This document shows positions 21,501-31,330 of a stretch of 64,000 bases of DNA, one piece after another. The position numbers and the translations under genes are program-made. Source of the stretch: Phoronis australis (Eukaryota > Phoronida > Phoronidae); assembly GCA_002633005.1 (NCBI GenBank), contig NMRA01000053.1, forward strand, positions 124,001 through 188,000, in the 5' to 3' direction. The notes under the pieces were generated by a model that was not told the DNA's origin, made no database searches, and saw only the letters and a list, made by a program, of their open reading frames with translations. Numbering within the stretch: position 1 is the first letter of the stretch; every line of letters begins with the position of its first letter.

Positions 21501-23175
21501 GGTTCAGTTGACCTCAAAACTTCCTTGGAATGGATATTTTTTACACTTTCCGTCACGTGCAGTTCAGTTGGTTGATTTCTATGAATCCATTTCTAGGTGC
21601 AATAGATCGGTCGCTAGAGTTGCCTCTGGAGGAGGAAAAGCTGTTGGATGACCACGAGCTGAACGATGTTCTAAACAAGATACCTGCAGAAGCATTTAAT
21701 GACTTTTTCTCAGGTATGTGTTTTATCGTGTTTGTTGTGTTTTGCTGCACGAATCAGGCAGGGAAGTTTTGTTTTTGTAAAGAACCATTAAAATTCGTAC
21801 AGTATTCAAATTTGCAAAATTTTCCGCATTTATGAATAGTGAAGTTTCCAATATTTTGTGTTTTGAAATTACTTTGCCTGTGAATCCCTGAGAGTACACA
21901 AAATAAATTAACTGCTCAATTGGAAATGTGTTGAGCAGTTTTAGTGTTTAAGGCTTACATAAACTTATTTAGGTGGGATAAGGGACCGCGGGTAAATGAC
22001 CCCCCTTCACTGATCCACTGGTGGCTTTTTTAGTCTGAATTTCATGGGACAACCAGTTGAAAACAAGACGTTAGCCTATGCCTTATGCTGAAATAAAGAA
22101 GTAAAATATTTCATGTTTTGTGGAAATCGTGAAAATAATATTCTGTCAGAAAACAGGTTCCAGGCGTAAAGGAGTGTAACAACTATTGATATTCCAAAGC
22201 CTGCTGGATTCTTTAAAATTTCACTTTATTGCTTTGAATTTTGCTGCAGGCAAAAATGGAGCCAGTGATGAATTGGAGCAGGCACTCTCTGCCAACCTAT
22301 CCAAGGAGACGCTGGACGCCATGACAAAAGACGTAATGATGGATGATGGTGATGAAGGCGAGCTGCCCAAACACATTGCCGATGCCATTTTGCAGCAACA
22401 GGACGAACTGGAGACGAGTTTGCAGAACATTGCCAGCAGCTTCTCAAGCAGTGACTTCAAGGCCATCTCACAGTCGCTCAATGGACCACTGATGGGCGTG
22501 GTCGACCTGCATCACCACCACCAAGGGCAACAGCACCAGACGCAGTTTGTCACTCAAGGTAGTCTTCCAGCAAGTCAGGTGCCGTCGGTGGCACCGTATG
22601 TCACCTACACGTCTGCGCCGACTATCCAAGCACTGCTGCAGCGTCCACCAATGACTGTCGACCACCACGGCGGCCCTTTCACCAACAGTAATGTATTGCC
22701 GCCTGGCTCTCAGGCATTTGTTAACTCTGGACAGCAACAGCATCAACAGGGTAGCCTGCACATCCCGCAGCATGTGAACTCTCCCATCAACAGTCACTCA
22801 CCGACAGCAGGTGGGCATGCACCATCACCGCACGCAGCCACTGGCTCACCGTTGTCTCATCAGTCTCCACACCATCAAGTGCAATCGCCTATGGCCTCAC
22901 CACTGCCCGGCTATCAGAGACCCACGTGGCCAGCTTCCACTACCTACCAGAATGGCTACCCGGCGCCACCGCCATCCTCTGGACTCCCACCATATCCTCA
23001 GGGTAATCTCAAGTACCAGTATGCGGTGCCCGGGGCTCCCGCCGACACCGCTGGATTCTCACCCACCCCCCTGAACTCTGCCTACCCTGCTGGTACAGGT
23101 ATTGCATCATATTCAGGATATGAGGTTCGAACTCCGCTACCGCCGTATGCTGGACTACCACCAGCCAACTCATAG
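10952..23175 (+). CDS. INO80D: INO80 complex subunit D, ten coding exons (whole-gene span)
   Basis: Spliced gene for INO80D, an accessory subunit of the nuclear INO80 ATP-dependent chromatin remodeller found in animals. Joining 10952-11175, 12628-13532, 15038-15131, 16342-16584, 17553-17659, 17979-18112, 18713-18869, 21000-21113, 21597-21713 and 22250-23175 gives 3,021 nt with every junction in phase: 1,006 residues plus TAG. All introns are GT-AG. Residue order: first Cys/His module (C18, C25, C36, H39, C51, C64, C77, H80) of the zf-C3Hc3H type; a conserved segment reading IIPKKERK; an acidic stretch near 380-408; a basic helix-like segment 408-489; second Cys/His module (C500, C511, C522, H525, C538, C548 or C549, C562, H565); a Lys/Arg/Pro-rich block 575-615; a conserved acidic LNDVL..FNDFFSGKNG segment; and a Gln/His/Pro/Ser-rich tail. 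From memory of the human protein (~1,027 residues), domain order and anchor motifs match throughout. The related KANSL2 fits worse, because it lacks this tail and these linker motifs. The exact ends of exon 7 are the least certain part. Confidence 0.93.
11336..11435. repeat. Hairpin-forming (MITE-like) element in INO80D intron 1, copy 1
   Basis: Inverted repeat: the left arm is a T run followed by ACACAGAGTTTAAAGAGAC, and the right arm GTCTCCGTATAGACTCTGTA is followed by an A run. A related arm (TTTAGACTCTGTGTAAAAACG) occurs near 14200, pointing to a dispersed family. Nothing coding is seen in it. Confidence 0.55.
11624..11718 (+). pseudogene. Duplicated 3' fragment of INO80D exon 1
   Basis: This stretch repeats the last 95 bases of exon 1 (codons from about the PTAPFKQC segment to ERR) with its intact GTGGGT donor at 11719, but has no splice acceptor or start codon of its own. 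It therefore cannot serve as an internal exon as it stands. Skipping it gives the conserved ERR/FCNSH junction, so it is not needed by the gene model. It begins directly after the N at 11623. Confidence 0.8.
11877..11976. repeat. Hairpin-forming (MITE-like) element in INO80D intron 1, copy 2
   Basis: Second copy of the inverted repeat at 11336-11435, present because it lies inside the 543-bp duplication. Both arms are unchanged. Confidence 0.55.
12628..13532 (+). CDS. INO80D: INO80D coding exon 2 (linker region)
   Basis: Residues 75-377. It opens with the bases completing R75, followed by FCNSH, which supplies C77 and H80 of the first Cys/His module, then IIPKKERKNK, a hallmark continuation in INO80D. 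The rest is Ser/Pro/Asn-rich linker with a KKRLKRDSAVAVYRYHAMKK segment near the end that lines up with the conserved basic stretch of vertebrate INO80D. Acceptor TTGACAG ends at 12627; donor GTAGGT is at 13533. An ATG at 12599 lies in the intron and is not a start. Confidence 0.93.
14099..14240. mobile_element. Small TIR (MITE-like) element in INO80D intron 2
   Basis: The ends GCCTGTTACACCTAGATACC and (reverse complement) GCCTGTTTGATACATTACG are imperfect inverted repeats, with inner arms TACGTTTTTAC and GTAAAAACGTA. Length is about 140 bp with no coding capacity. It is related to the arms of the hairpin elements in intron 1. Confidence 0.5.
15038..15131 (+). CDS. INO80D: INO80D coding exon 3 (acidic segment)
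   Basis: Residues 377-408: an acidic run (DDSESDSDED) then LLPWQPAWF and SSDEEDQD. This corresponds to the acidic block followed by a W-containing motif and DDDD in vertebrate INO80D. Acceptor ATTACAG ends at 15037; donor GTATGT is at 15132. Phases 1 in and 2 out match the neighbours. Confidence 0.9.
15262..15405. repeat. Degenerate minisatellite in INO80D intron 3
   Basis: Imperfect tandem copies of a ~22-25 bp unit resembling GTTCATATGTATGATTTTTG. The long reading frame on the - strand here (about 14994-15446) is a by-product of the repeat and is not considered coding. Confidence 0.5.
16342..16584 (+). CDS. INO80D: INO80D coding exon 4 (basic helical segment)
   Basis: Residues 408-489. 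It starts QEESSHSSR, then a heptad-like basic stretch (LLKTRLRRQFSQLRKSQ) and a Lys-rich end (RKRTKSKSK). Human INO80D has the same order: an acidic/Ser run, a predicted helix containing CTYFQQKY, and Arg/Lys-rich sequence. Acceptor ATTCCAG ends at 16341; donor GTAAGC is at 16585. Lower identity here is normal for the family's linker. Confidence 0.88.
17553..17659 (+). CDS. INO80D: INO80D coding exon 5 (second Cys/His module, first half)
   Basis: Residues 489-525. It contains ISKTCLERRSC, then CSNTALPFTNHCVK, with H525 formed across the next junction. The CxNxALPFTxHC core is the INO80D signature of the second zf-C3Hc3H module. Acceptor TTTTTCAG ends at 17552; donor GTATCC is at 17660. This donor was chosen over GTAGTC at 17668 because only it gives in-phase joining and the conserved NHCVKHIL. 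Confidence 0.9.
17979..18112 (+). CDS. INO80D: INO80D coding exon 6 (second Cys/His module, second half)
   Basis: Residues 526-569: ILYNVDQQLFDYC, then MQCCLPVFDPLHEYPVCLDH. C538, C548 or C549, C562 and H565 complete the second Cys/His module. Human INO80D reads LLNHSQQLFSSC and CSVPVFD at the same places. Acceptor TGCCAG ends at 17978 (weak pyrimidine tract); donor GTGAGT is at 18113. Confidence 0.92.
18489..18568. repeat. (CAT)n/(CCA)n compound microsatellite in INO80D intron 6
   Basis: About eight CAT units pass into CCA/CAC units, interrupted by single CGC and CTC triplets. It lies about 140 bp before the exon 7 acceptor. Confidence 0.95.
18713..18869 (+). CDS. INO80D: INO80D coding exon 7 (Lys/Arg/Pro-rich block)
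   Basis: Residues 570-622. It includes PLKRPRKKPKPLALL and AKKKKKNNRRIRPQKPMPS, matching the RKPRKKTKPPAL...KKHKKKRRR...RPQKPIP block of human INO80D; it is probably a nuclear-localisation or nucleic-acid contact region (inference). Acceptor CCCACCAG ends at 18712. Two in-phase donors lie 9 bases apart: GTGACA at 18861 and GTAAAT at 18870. The second is closer to consensus and is used here; the alternative would drop three residues (GDT). Confidence 0.88.
19430..20550. repeat. ~150-bp monomer array with ~450-bp three-monomer period, in INO80D intron 7
   Basis: Eight or so diverged monomers begin near 19493, 19640, 19798, 19943, 20090, 20249, 20390 and 20530. Each has the order: (T)ATCTCC or TATCTTC, AAACCGTT-like, a core like TTTTCATGAAATTTGG, a GACG-rich middle, then CCTAGTGGC and a T-rich stretch. 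Every third monomer is most alike: the core at 19661 recurs at 20111, so the higher-order unit is 450 bp. A palindromic boundary (ATGCGCCCACATATTTATAT and its partner ATATGTGGACGCAT) lies at about 19408-19438. The same family, inverted, occupies about 490-1660. Confidence 0.8.
21000..21113 (+). CDS. INO80D: INO80D coding exon 8
   Basis: Residues 622-660: AMPVTPTMVSAPES, then VNTDAEESDLSPG. It corresponds to the short Ser/Pro-rich segment with acidic end that follows the basic block in vertebrate INO80D. Acceptor TTATTCCAG ends at 20999. Donor GTACTG at 21114 is weak, but it is the one that keeps phase with the clear acceptor of exon 9. Confidence 0.8.
21597..21713 (+). CDS. INO80D: INO80D coding exon 9 (conserved acidic motif)
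   Basis: Residues 660-699: AIDRSLELPLEEEKLL, then ELNDVLNKIP and FNDFFS. It aligns with the human segment ending FSDVLPRLP...DFFEGKNG, one of the most conserved parts outside the Cys/His modules. Acceptor TTTCTAG ends at 21596; donor GTATGT is at 21714. Confidence 0.9.
22250..23175 (+). CDS. INO80D: INO80D terminal coding exon 10 (Q/H/P/S-rich tail)
   Basis: Residues 699-1006 and the TAG stop at 23173. The exon opens KNGASDELEQAL, matching the GKNG and EELERAL motifs of the human protein, then runs into low-complexity sequence rich in His, Gln, Pro and Ser with a GVVDLHHHH block. Codons are GC-rich compared with the flanks, as in exons 1 and 2. Acceptor TTTGCTGCAG ends at 22249. The tail is probably disordered (inference). 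Confidence 0.93.
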
Positions 23176-23663
23176 CATATGCTTTGATTGCAACCCCAGG
23201 CTGCCAAATGGATGTATGTGCTGGAGCTGAAGACGGGCTTTACAGTTCTGTTCGACTTTATGTGGAGGTTAATGAGTGCATGCCAAGTGTATGCAACCCC
23301 ATGCTTCTCCGTGCTTTAGTTTATAGAAAATGCAGTTATTTATGAGTCTGTGTCAAGAATTTGTCACTTGAGTCTTAAAATTTGTCGCTCAAACTTGTGC
23401 ATCTTCTTTGACATGAAGTGAGCTCCAGCAGTCGTGAACTGTATTACAGTGATGAGGTTGTTTGCTCATAAACCTTGCAATGTTGGTATATTTAGTGGGA
23501 CTGGTAGTTTGCAAGATAGCCATGTATTACGAACAGAGCACTTGAACTCACTACCATTCGTTTACAAGTGACTGGTTATTAAATTCACCCCCAAGTCAAC
23601 ATTCTGAAGACAAGTTTTCCAGCATTTTCTAATTTGGGTGATGAGATCCTGTCAGTAATTAAA
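23176..23663 (+). other. INO80D: INO80D 3' UTR start with candidate polyadenylation signal
   Basis: No coding sequence is seen after the TAG. The variant signal ATTAAA occurs at 23658-23663, followed by a T/G-rich stretch (GTGCTGTGTACCTGTTGCAATCTTG) that could act as a downstream element. No canonical AATAAA was noticed close by, so the true 3' end may lie further downstream. Confidence 0.35.
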
Positions 23664-26600
23664 CCTGAAAGATTAGTGCTGTGTACCTGTTGCAATCTTG
23701 TCTCTTAGGCGTGACAAAAATTGTGTTGTGGTTGTCTGGTCAATAATTCAATGGAGTGGCTCCGTAACTGGTGTCGCATTGTTGTTTCATGGATGAAACT
23801 AATTAATTACACCTTTGTCATTGATGTTATGAACCTCTGTTCCATTTTCTGGTGGTATGGTGAATTGATGTTGGGACGAGTATCCTTTCATTTTAAACTG
23901 GTGCTAATAATTTTATTGTATTTCGAATGTGGTTTACCTCGTCCGATTGTATTGTTGCATGCTTAGATGGGATTGGCTTGGAGATCTTGTTGCGTGTGTT
24001 CAGAAACTACTAATCGCAGAGGTGGGTATATAACCCTCAGCATGGGCCACATAACACTTACCATGGCAAGAAACCTTTGCCACAGGATCGAAAGTGCCAC
24101 TCTTTATTCACAAAATACCATGCACTGTAAGAAGTCTTTCCATGCACAAAAAACAAAATGCATGGACCTTTAACTGCAACCACCAACAGGCACTCTTACT
24201 GTATAGCATGGGATTTTTGGTAAGAGTTTGTTGTATGTATTAAGACTTCTTGTGGTGTGTGGTGTTCTGTGGAGTGTAGTAAGGTTCTGCCGCCTGTGCT
24301 GTTGGTTTATCTACTACCCCCTGCAGCAGTCTTACCTTTCCATGACCTGTCGTATCTCTGGGTTTATCTCAAAACAGTAGGTAGTGTATCTGGGATTATA
24401 CCTAACAAGGCTACAGGTGGAGCTGGTGCACACTCGCGCACTTTGAAGTAGAGACAGTTACTTTGGAGTCGAGGTCTCCCAACACCCTCAAGTGAAAGAG
24501 GGAGCACCTCCCATGGTATTCTTCTCTTCACTGGTTGTACAATATCATGCCACTATATAACGTCAACTAGTGAACAAAAGCCATAATTTCTGTCCTCTAT
24601 ATGGTGGATATATTTCTGCATAAGAATCCTAAATCAGGGTCATGTTTTGGTAGTGATGTTTTTGAAGAGAAAATCTGTCATAGGATTAATCGTACTGAGG
24701 GAAAGGCCAGAGTAGAGTAGAATCAGAAATGTTTGAATTGGCTAAGTAAAATATCCCTCACCCTTGGGTATCTTCATCCTTGTGGCCTTTGGCATTACAC
24801 AGTACTCCTTTCACAAACCAAAGTGTCACCTAGTCACATGGCATTGTCTACATATCGCCAGGTGACGTCGCCGTTGCTTCACAGTAGCCTAATCCCACTT
24901 GATGAACCTGTCATTTTGTGACTGTTTTCCAAGCTCTGAAATTGGTTTCATGTGTACTGTCCAGTAATTTAATGTTCAGTTTGGCTGATCAGCATGTTCA
25001 ACTATGTAAGTGTGAATGCACATACAGAATCTCAGTATGGCTTGGTGTTTTCATTTGATCACGAATTATGTTAGTAATTTTTTTAAGGAACTAGGGATTT
25101 GTGGAGTTCAGTTAGACTTGCACTGCTTAGCAGTTTGTTTTATTGTCACTGTCGTTTTGTATGTTTTCGGTATTCAATATTGATAGGATGTTTTACAGGT
25201 AGATGGATTTTATGGCTGTTTCATGGGTGTATGGTCTGGGTAATCATGTTACCTGTCACAGTCGTAGGTAAATAACAGATTCTGCACTTGGAATTCTAGG
25301 AGAAATTGGAGGTTTTTGTGTCTTATTGTTGGCTATCTTAGCAACCATGTGTCGTAAAACAATGATTCGTTGTCTAACTGGCCGTGGGAAAAGTACGTGC
25401 TAATGAGCGCATTTACATATCTTGTACTATTTAATGTTGATTAGCGCATCATTATTTTCCACAAAGTTTCTGGCAATGAAACTTTTAAAAATATTTTTCA
25501 ATTTTTCTTCGTGAACACATCTGTTGTTTCAATGTATTTGCGAATCTTGGTCAACAATGTTGTAATTTCTATACCGGAAATTTGTCAACATTTGGAAACA
25601 TGACTCCAGAGATTAGAGTGTGAACAAAAAACCGGTGTTGATTTTTTGCCATTGTCACAGCTTATCCATTTTTTAATTCTGTTTATGTTGTTCATTTTTC
25701 TTCAGTTGCTTGACGTGCTCTTTTGAATTATTGTATGCATGGGGTGTGAATTTTATCCTCGTTACCCGCAGAGGGCACAAAGTCTACACGATATTGTTGG
25801 CAAAGCATGTTGAATATTGAATTATGTTACCAATTATTGTATATGCTTAGATGTAAAATATTCTTGCAAAGAACTCAATGAAAATGTCTAATTTATCAAT
25901 GTCAGTATGTGGTAGCCCAAGTTGTATCACTGTAAGGTCTTTGCAACTGAAAATATATTTTCTTAAAAAGAAGCTTGTGTTGATATTTAAAGTGGCTAAC
26001 TCTCGTTTATTCAAATCTTTTAACACCTTCACAAACTTGTTTTGGAATGTCCAAGCATGCCTGAACACCTCGATGAATGGGTTGTGGATGGGGGAGGGGC
26101 AGGCAGCATTGACCAAAACATGCCTCGACTACAACACCATACAAGGGGTTGTCATTACTGAAACAGAAGGATTAGGGATTTAATAGATTCACACTTTCGC
26201 ACCGTTTTGAAGATCGTGAATTGCAGTGTAACCTACAACTGCCAAACGGCATGTTGTGGGAATTGTCATCTCATGAGTCTGCTCAAAAATAGTTAAGCAA
26301 CGAGGTTATTTATGAGTGAGGGAAGCAGAAGTTATCAAAAGCAGAACTGGTGGCTAGGCACTGCTTTTGATGCCAGATATTACAAGATAATGTCGCGCTT
26401 TGCTCATCTCAAAATACCGTATGTGGTAACATGGAGATAACCTGGCTGGGCCTGAGTAACATAATACATATATAAGTGTTGGCTTAGTAAGTAAATGGCC
26501 TTCAAGTAGCAAAGTGGCAACTGATCACAAAGGACAGGATACAGGAGGACGAGCAAGTAATTTATTTTCTGTTTAAAACTCACCAAATGCACTGTGAAAG

Positions 26601-27916
26601 GGTCATTCTGCAAAGTTAAAATGTTCCCAATGCCACCTACTGCTAACAAGTAGGTCCCCAGGTACAGCCTGGAGGTGACAAGTCACCGGTGTCACATGCT
26701 CAGCCCCTATTCCTTAAAGTGTCCCCTTATTCAGTGAACACTTCCCAAGACGATCCACCTCACTGGTTTTCTCATATTCATTCGTAACATACATGTATAC
26801 AGATGGATCTACACAATTCTGAAGACCTAATTGGTACATAGTATGCTCACATTCATTTAGTCATGAAATTGAGGCGATAAATCTCGCAATATATTTTCCA
26901 AGTAGTATTCAACTTTGCCCAGCTTTTAGAATTACTGTTAAATCACCAGTCTTAAAAACAAGTCCAAAAATTTCAGCTCCTGCATCCGAAGGCTTGACTT
27001 CATTGTTCCTACAAGATTCCGTAGCTTGATTACAGTTGGAGGTGATTTCTTGGTTCAAAGAGAACCAAGAAAAAAAATTGACAGGAGAGCTTACTCCTTG
27101 AAATAAGCATAGAATACTAGTTCCAATGACAAAATTTCAAGCCAAAATAATATTCAGCATCAAGACTCTATTCACAAACTGTGAAAACGTTACAGCCGAA
27201 AATAGTACTTATAGTTTATCTACAAATTGTATAAACATACGCGTATCTACAAATATACTGAGCATTTGAGCGAGTGTCCATTAAAATTGGAAAACGACAA
27301 CACTGCCAATCTTGTGTACAAGAGGTACAGCTGCCAGAATACTGAAATAACAACCTACAAATAATTTACCACATTATTTTTATTCTTAATGAACACAAAA
27401 CATTACTAAATCACAGCATCCACATTAATAACATAACACCTTGTTGATAGCATGTTCTCAAATATCAGGATCCACTTGTCAAAGTGAGGTGCCCAGAGTA
27501 GTAACCTTGCACTCTCCATTACGAGACACTCAGCTTCCGCACTGACTCCGACATTCCACTGAGTACACAATTACTCCTAAAATGACTATCAAAATAGGCA
27601 CCAACATATTACCAATTACTTACAATGCCATGTTCCCTTCACAAAGTCCTGTAAAGCACAGAAATTCAATTCCAGCGTTCTTTCTGTTACTGATCTTGGC
27701 TATGCCCAGAGACTTAAAGCTGTATTTTGACATTGATCAAACAAAGTAGCACAACCTTACCACACAGCTTTGTAAGAGTTACATGAAAATCAGACTTATG
27801 CATGTCCAGCTTCTACATGCTCGACTTTTGAGAATTGTATTATTGTCCACTGTAGGTGCTACTTTCACAATACAGAATCCACTATCACAAACAAAATGTC
27901 TGTAACACCTGTGTCG
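23664..27916. other. Intergenic region between INO80D and a - strand candidate exon
   Basis: AT-rich with only short, unconvincing frames. Minus-strand AATAAA motifs (TTTATT on +) at 27379-27384 and 26561-26566 could serve the - strand gene ending at 27917. A short hairpin (TTCTTGGTTC/GAACCAAGAA) lies at 27049-27073. No RNA gene was recognised. Confidence 0.5.
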
Positions 27917-28024
27917 TCACGTCTGCAGGGTCTCTGCTGCCATCTGTTGCCTCATCAGTTCAGCCTCACGTTCCGTCTGCTTGGCCCTTATCTGCTCTTC
28001 TTCCCACAGTCGCAGACGTTCTTT
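27917..28024 (-). CDS. Probable terminal coding exon of an unidentified coiled-coil protein
   Basis: Read on the - strand, an acceptor-like CTACAG ends at 28025, followed by 35 codons and TGA (27919-27917): it begins KERLRLWEEEQIRAKQ, continues with TEREAELMRQQMAAET and ends LQT. The charge pattern (E/R/K/Q with spaced Leu) is typical of a coiled coil. Local GC is well above the surroundings, as in the INO80D exons, which supports real coding sequence. The gene would converge with INO80D. I do not recognise the family, and no upstream exon was located. The frame stays open upstream of the acceptor, so the exon may be longer. Confidence 0.5.
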   Translation of the reverse strand, partial: KERLRLWEEEQIRAKQTEREAELMRQQMAAETLQT

Positions 28025-29562
28025 CTGTAGCGGCCGTATAACTAACAGCAATTGAAATAATAGAAAATGTGTTTGCTTCAAACTAGGTCATAAACCATGT
28101 TCTGGGCTCGGGGTCCAATCTTAGTGCTCGAAATCAAAATTATTTTTAACATTTTTGTTCAATCTATTTTTTCGTAAACTGAAGATCAGTGTCTATAATA
28201 CTGTGCTCGAGTGCATTACGTTTTTCGAGCATGACCGTCTTAATTCTGGATTGCACCTGATGACCATAGCATTAAAATTGAAGGTTATGTCTTAATTCGA
28301 AATATCAAGATTTTACTCAATCTTGAGTTGTTATAAGTGTTTGCAGCTGAAGTCTAAGGGTTATCAAGTACTATCTTTGATTATACAATTATCGGCACAA
28401 ACCATATTAAGCAGACATCGTAATAAATTAGATTGGAAAATGTAGAAAAAAAGTTTTTTGATTTGGAGTACAAAGATTAGACCCCAGGCTTTGGAGTTAA
28501 AAACAGCAACTTTCTTTATATAGCCGACGAACCGCCATGAGAGGCCTACCACAAAATCGGGGTCATGGTGAAGTTGTTAGGATCTTTACAAGTGAATGAC
28601 TTTTGTGAACAATCTGGACAAATGCACAATGGCTTTCAAGCCACAATATTAACAAGGCAACCACAGACAGCAGTATCCTCCCAGATGCTTTGTAGGAGAA
28701 GAACCTTTCCCTTCATGCATGCATGAAAATCAAGAATGGGCCATAATTCAAGAAAATATGGTCATATCGTAAAATGCTGTTAACACGCACTAAGAGACTT
28801 CATGATAATACACTCACTGAACTTTGATTGACATCTGGTAAGAAATGTAGGGGTTGCGCATAGAAGAATGAAGAAGATGAGTGAATCGCAAAATGCTGAA
28901 AATATGCACTATGGTACCTTGTAAGTATAGTTCTTTGAAAGTTTGGTTCACGTATCACGGAAAATGTAGTGGGAGTTGAACACCGAGTATTTTTCTGCCT
29001 GCACGGACAGACAGATTGACGGAATGACGCCTTCCGCAACTACATCCCCTTCACCTTCCGGGGACAATAAGATCTAGCGTGTCTTACAGCATTGTAGGTA
29101 AACAACAAAATAACACATAGCATTGGAAGATATAGTCAGACTCGTGTCTAGCATGAAAAAGTGAGCTAACGTGGTCTTAAAACAAAAAAAAATTCACTCA
29201 CAGTATTACTGTGATATTGATGTGATTAGTTTTGTTCAGTAGTAGTCCTAGTCAGTACATTAAAATCACAAGTCATGACACCTGGCCAAAGGTAATTTGT
29301 TCATGGTGATTACATAAGATAATTACACAGAGGTAAGTTAATACCAAATTTCAGAGTTCGTTCTCATGAGCATCGGAGCTTATGACTGGCATATTTGCTC
29401 TTTTAGAACAACGTTATTGCGTTCTGATCCTTCGTTTGATTTGGTCGTCTAGAATTCCCAACAGGCCTACTGCTTTGTTGACTGAAAGTAAACTGCTGTG
29501 ACAAGCAACTTAAGGCACCTGGTCTGAAGCAATAAGGACATGTCATTTCTTTTCAACCCCAG
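28025..29562. other. Intergenic or intronic stretch without recognised features
   Basis: AT-rich; no convincing coding stretch, RNA gene or repeat ends. If the - strand exon at 27917 is real, this is probably its last intron. Confidence 0.45.
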
Positions 29563-29632
29563 GGATCATGTCTAATGTGAGTAAGGAATTTGACGAGTCC
29601 AGTTTTACAACAGAAAGTGGCCTAAAGATAAA
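29563..29632 (+). CDS. Candidate start exon of an unidentified gene
   Basis: A strong acceptor (TTTCTTTTCAACCCCAG, AG at 29561-29562), an ATG at 29568 with A at -3, 21 codons plus two bases, and a consensus GTGAGT donor at 29633. The peptide opens MSNVSKEFDESSF, then TTESGLKI. Composition fits a protein N-terminus, with an untranslated exon upstream. No downstream partner exon with matching phase was identified with confidence, and I do not recognise the family. Chance occurrence of such a pair of sites is possible. Confidence 0.4.
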
Positions 29633-31330
29633 GTGAGTTTTTGCCCATTTAAGACTAGCAGTCGGCGGTGTGAATTTCAGCACTTAAAGCTATATGGGAA
29701 TGTTGATAAACATTTTAATTATTGTGGAGCAGAGGAATTCAGATTTTTAGCACACCTTGTTCTCTGGCAACTAAGTTTCTCTGCCACAAAGCTTTTTTTT
29801 CCACTGATTGCACTATCTTTGGCATTGAGCAGTTTTGTGTCACCTCAAACCAAGGAATGAGGCCTATCATGTCTCATTCAGCCAACAAAAACTACTGGTA
29901 TTAATACACAGTTTTTGGAGCTACATTTGAATAAGTCAAATTATGGACATATATGAAAAATGAATTATCAATATCTGCAATTCTGTCAAAATATCACTAT
30001 GTCCAGTATGAATATCACACATGTTAATTTCTTTCTTCTGATAAAACATACGTCACGTTTTGTAAAAATTCGTAAACGTTGTAGAGCTCTGTTAAAATTA
30101 AGTCTAGCAAAATTTCCAGTTCAATCAATTACCCGTAAAATATCTGTGTACTCTCCATGCACATAAACCACTTCCTATGAGGGTTAGCCCCAGCAAGGCA
30201 GAAACTGTGGTCTTGTGTAGCGTGTCAAAAAGCTTGATCCGAGATAACCGCTTACTAGACATCTTCAGTATATGCCTTACCAGTCACCACATACAACTGC
30301 AAGAGATGTGAATAAAGATGTCAGAATTTGTAGATATGACGTCATGACCCCTGGCGCAAGCAGTGTGAAAATGACCAGTTTCCAATTCGAACGACTGAAT
30401 AAAGGACTGCTTGAAAAAAGGTTTGATTGCGGCGGTAGTTGTTCAAGCTGTGAAGAGTTAAAGACTTCAACAGCCTCCTAAGGTGCCCCTCTATGTGCAT
30501 AAGGTAGTAATAGTAACAAGACTTTTATGGTTTAATCAGTGAGAGGTATAGTTCGCCGAAAAGCTTCTGGTGTGTGGAGGGGCTATGGGATAACCACTGT
30601 CTCTACTGTGACCAGTTTTATGGTTGGTAAGTAAGTAGGTAAGTAAAATGTTTATTTTACATTGGTACAAGAAAATACAAAACAAGAAAAACATTAGCGG
30701 AAGTGATATACGTACAATGAAACATCTTCACTTATCTAAAGACATAAATATACATGAAGTGCAGTTCTGATAGGTATATTGTTTACTGCTTATACGAGAT
30801 CAAAGGTTATGGGGCTGACACTCAAATCGAATATCCCACTAGGAACAGAGCAGCTTCATATGTACCCTCAGTCCTTTCATTCACCGACACCGAGTCGCCA
30901 TAATATTTTGTCAATAACGTGTACATGATAGAAAGATGCGGTGGAAAACGAAGCCAAAACATAGTTTTGATCCTGAGAGATTTGTGTGTCTGCATACATA
31001 CGACTGTTAAGATCAAATTCTATGCATTGACTCATGCCTCTGTGACTTTGTGTTCACAAACACACCAAATTGTGTATCTATTTCGTACTTGGGTTTCATA
31101 TCAGTCTCCCAGCGCAAGGTGTGTCAAAAAATGAACTGTTGATTTCCTTTAAAGTGTATCACTATGCACTAGCTTGACCCATTTAATAGCGTATGTTGGC
31201 TCTTCCTGTGACGCAATTGCCTTGGTTAAAATTAAACGTTTTTGTGATAATTAACTTAATTACGCACTGCAAATTTACATGACAATGCGCGTGAATGTTG
31301 AAATAATGAATATGGCTAAGGGGTGTATAC
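29633..31330. other. Non-coding stretch with a short GTAA microsatellite
   Basis: Includes GTAAGTAAGTAGGTAAGTAA near 30629. A 69-codon open frame at 30272-30481, containing KMTSFQFERLNKGLLEKRF, has no clear splice sites and is not called. Nothing else was recognised. Confidence 0.4.

Noticed and set aside
30272-30481. 69-codon frame as a partner of the candidate exon at 29563
   Set aside because: No acceptor with matching phase and no recognisable family; kept only as a remark.
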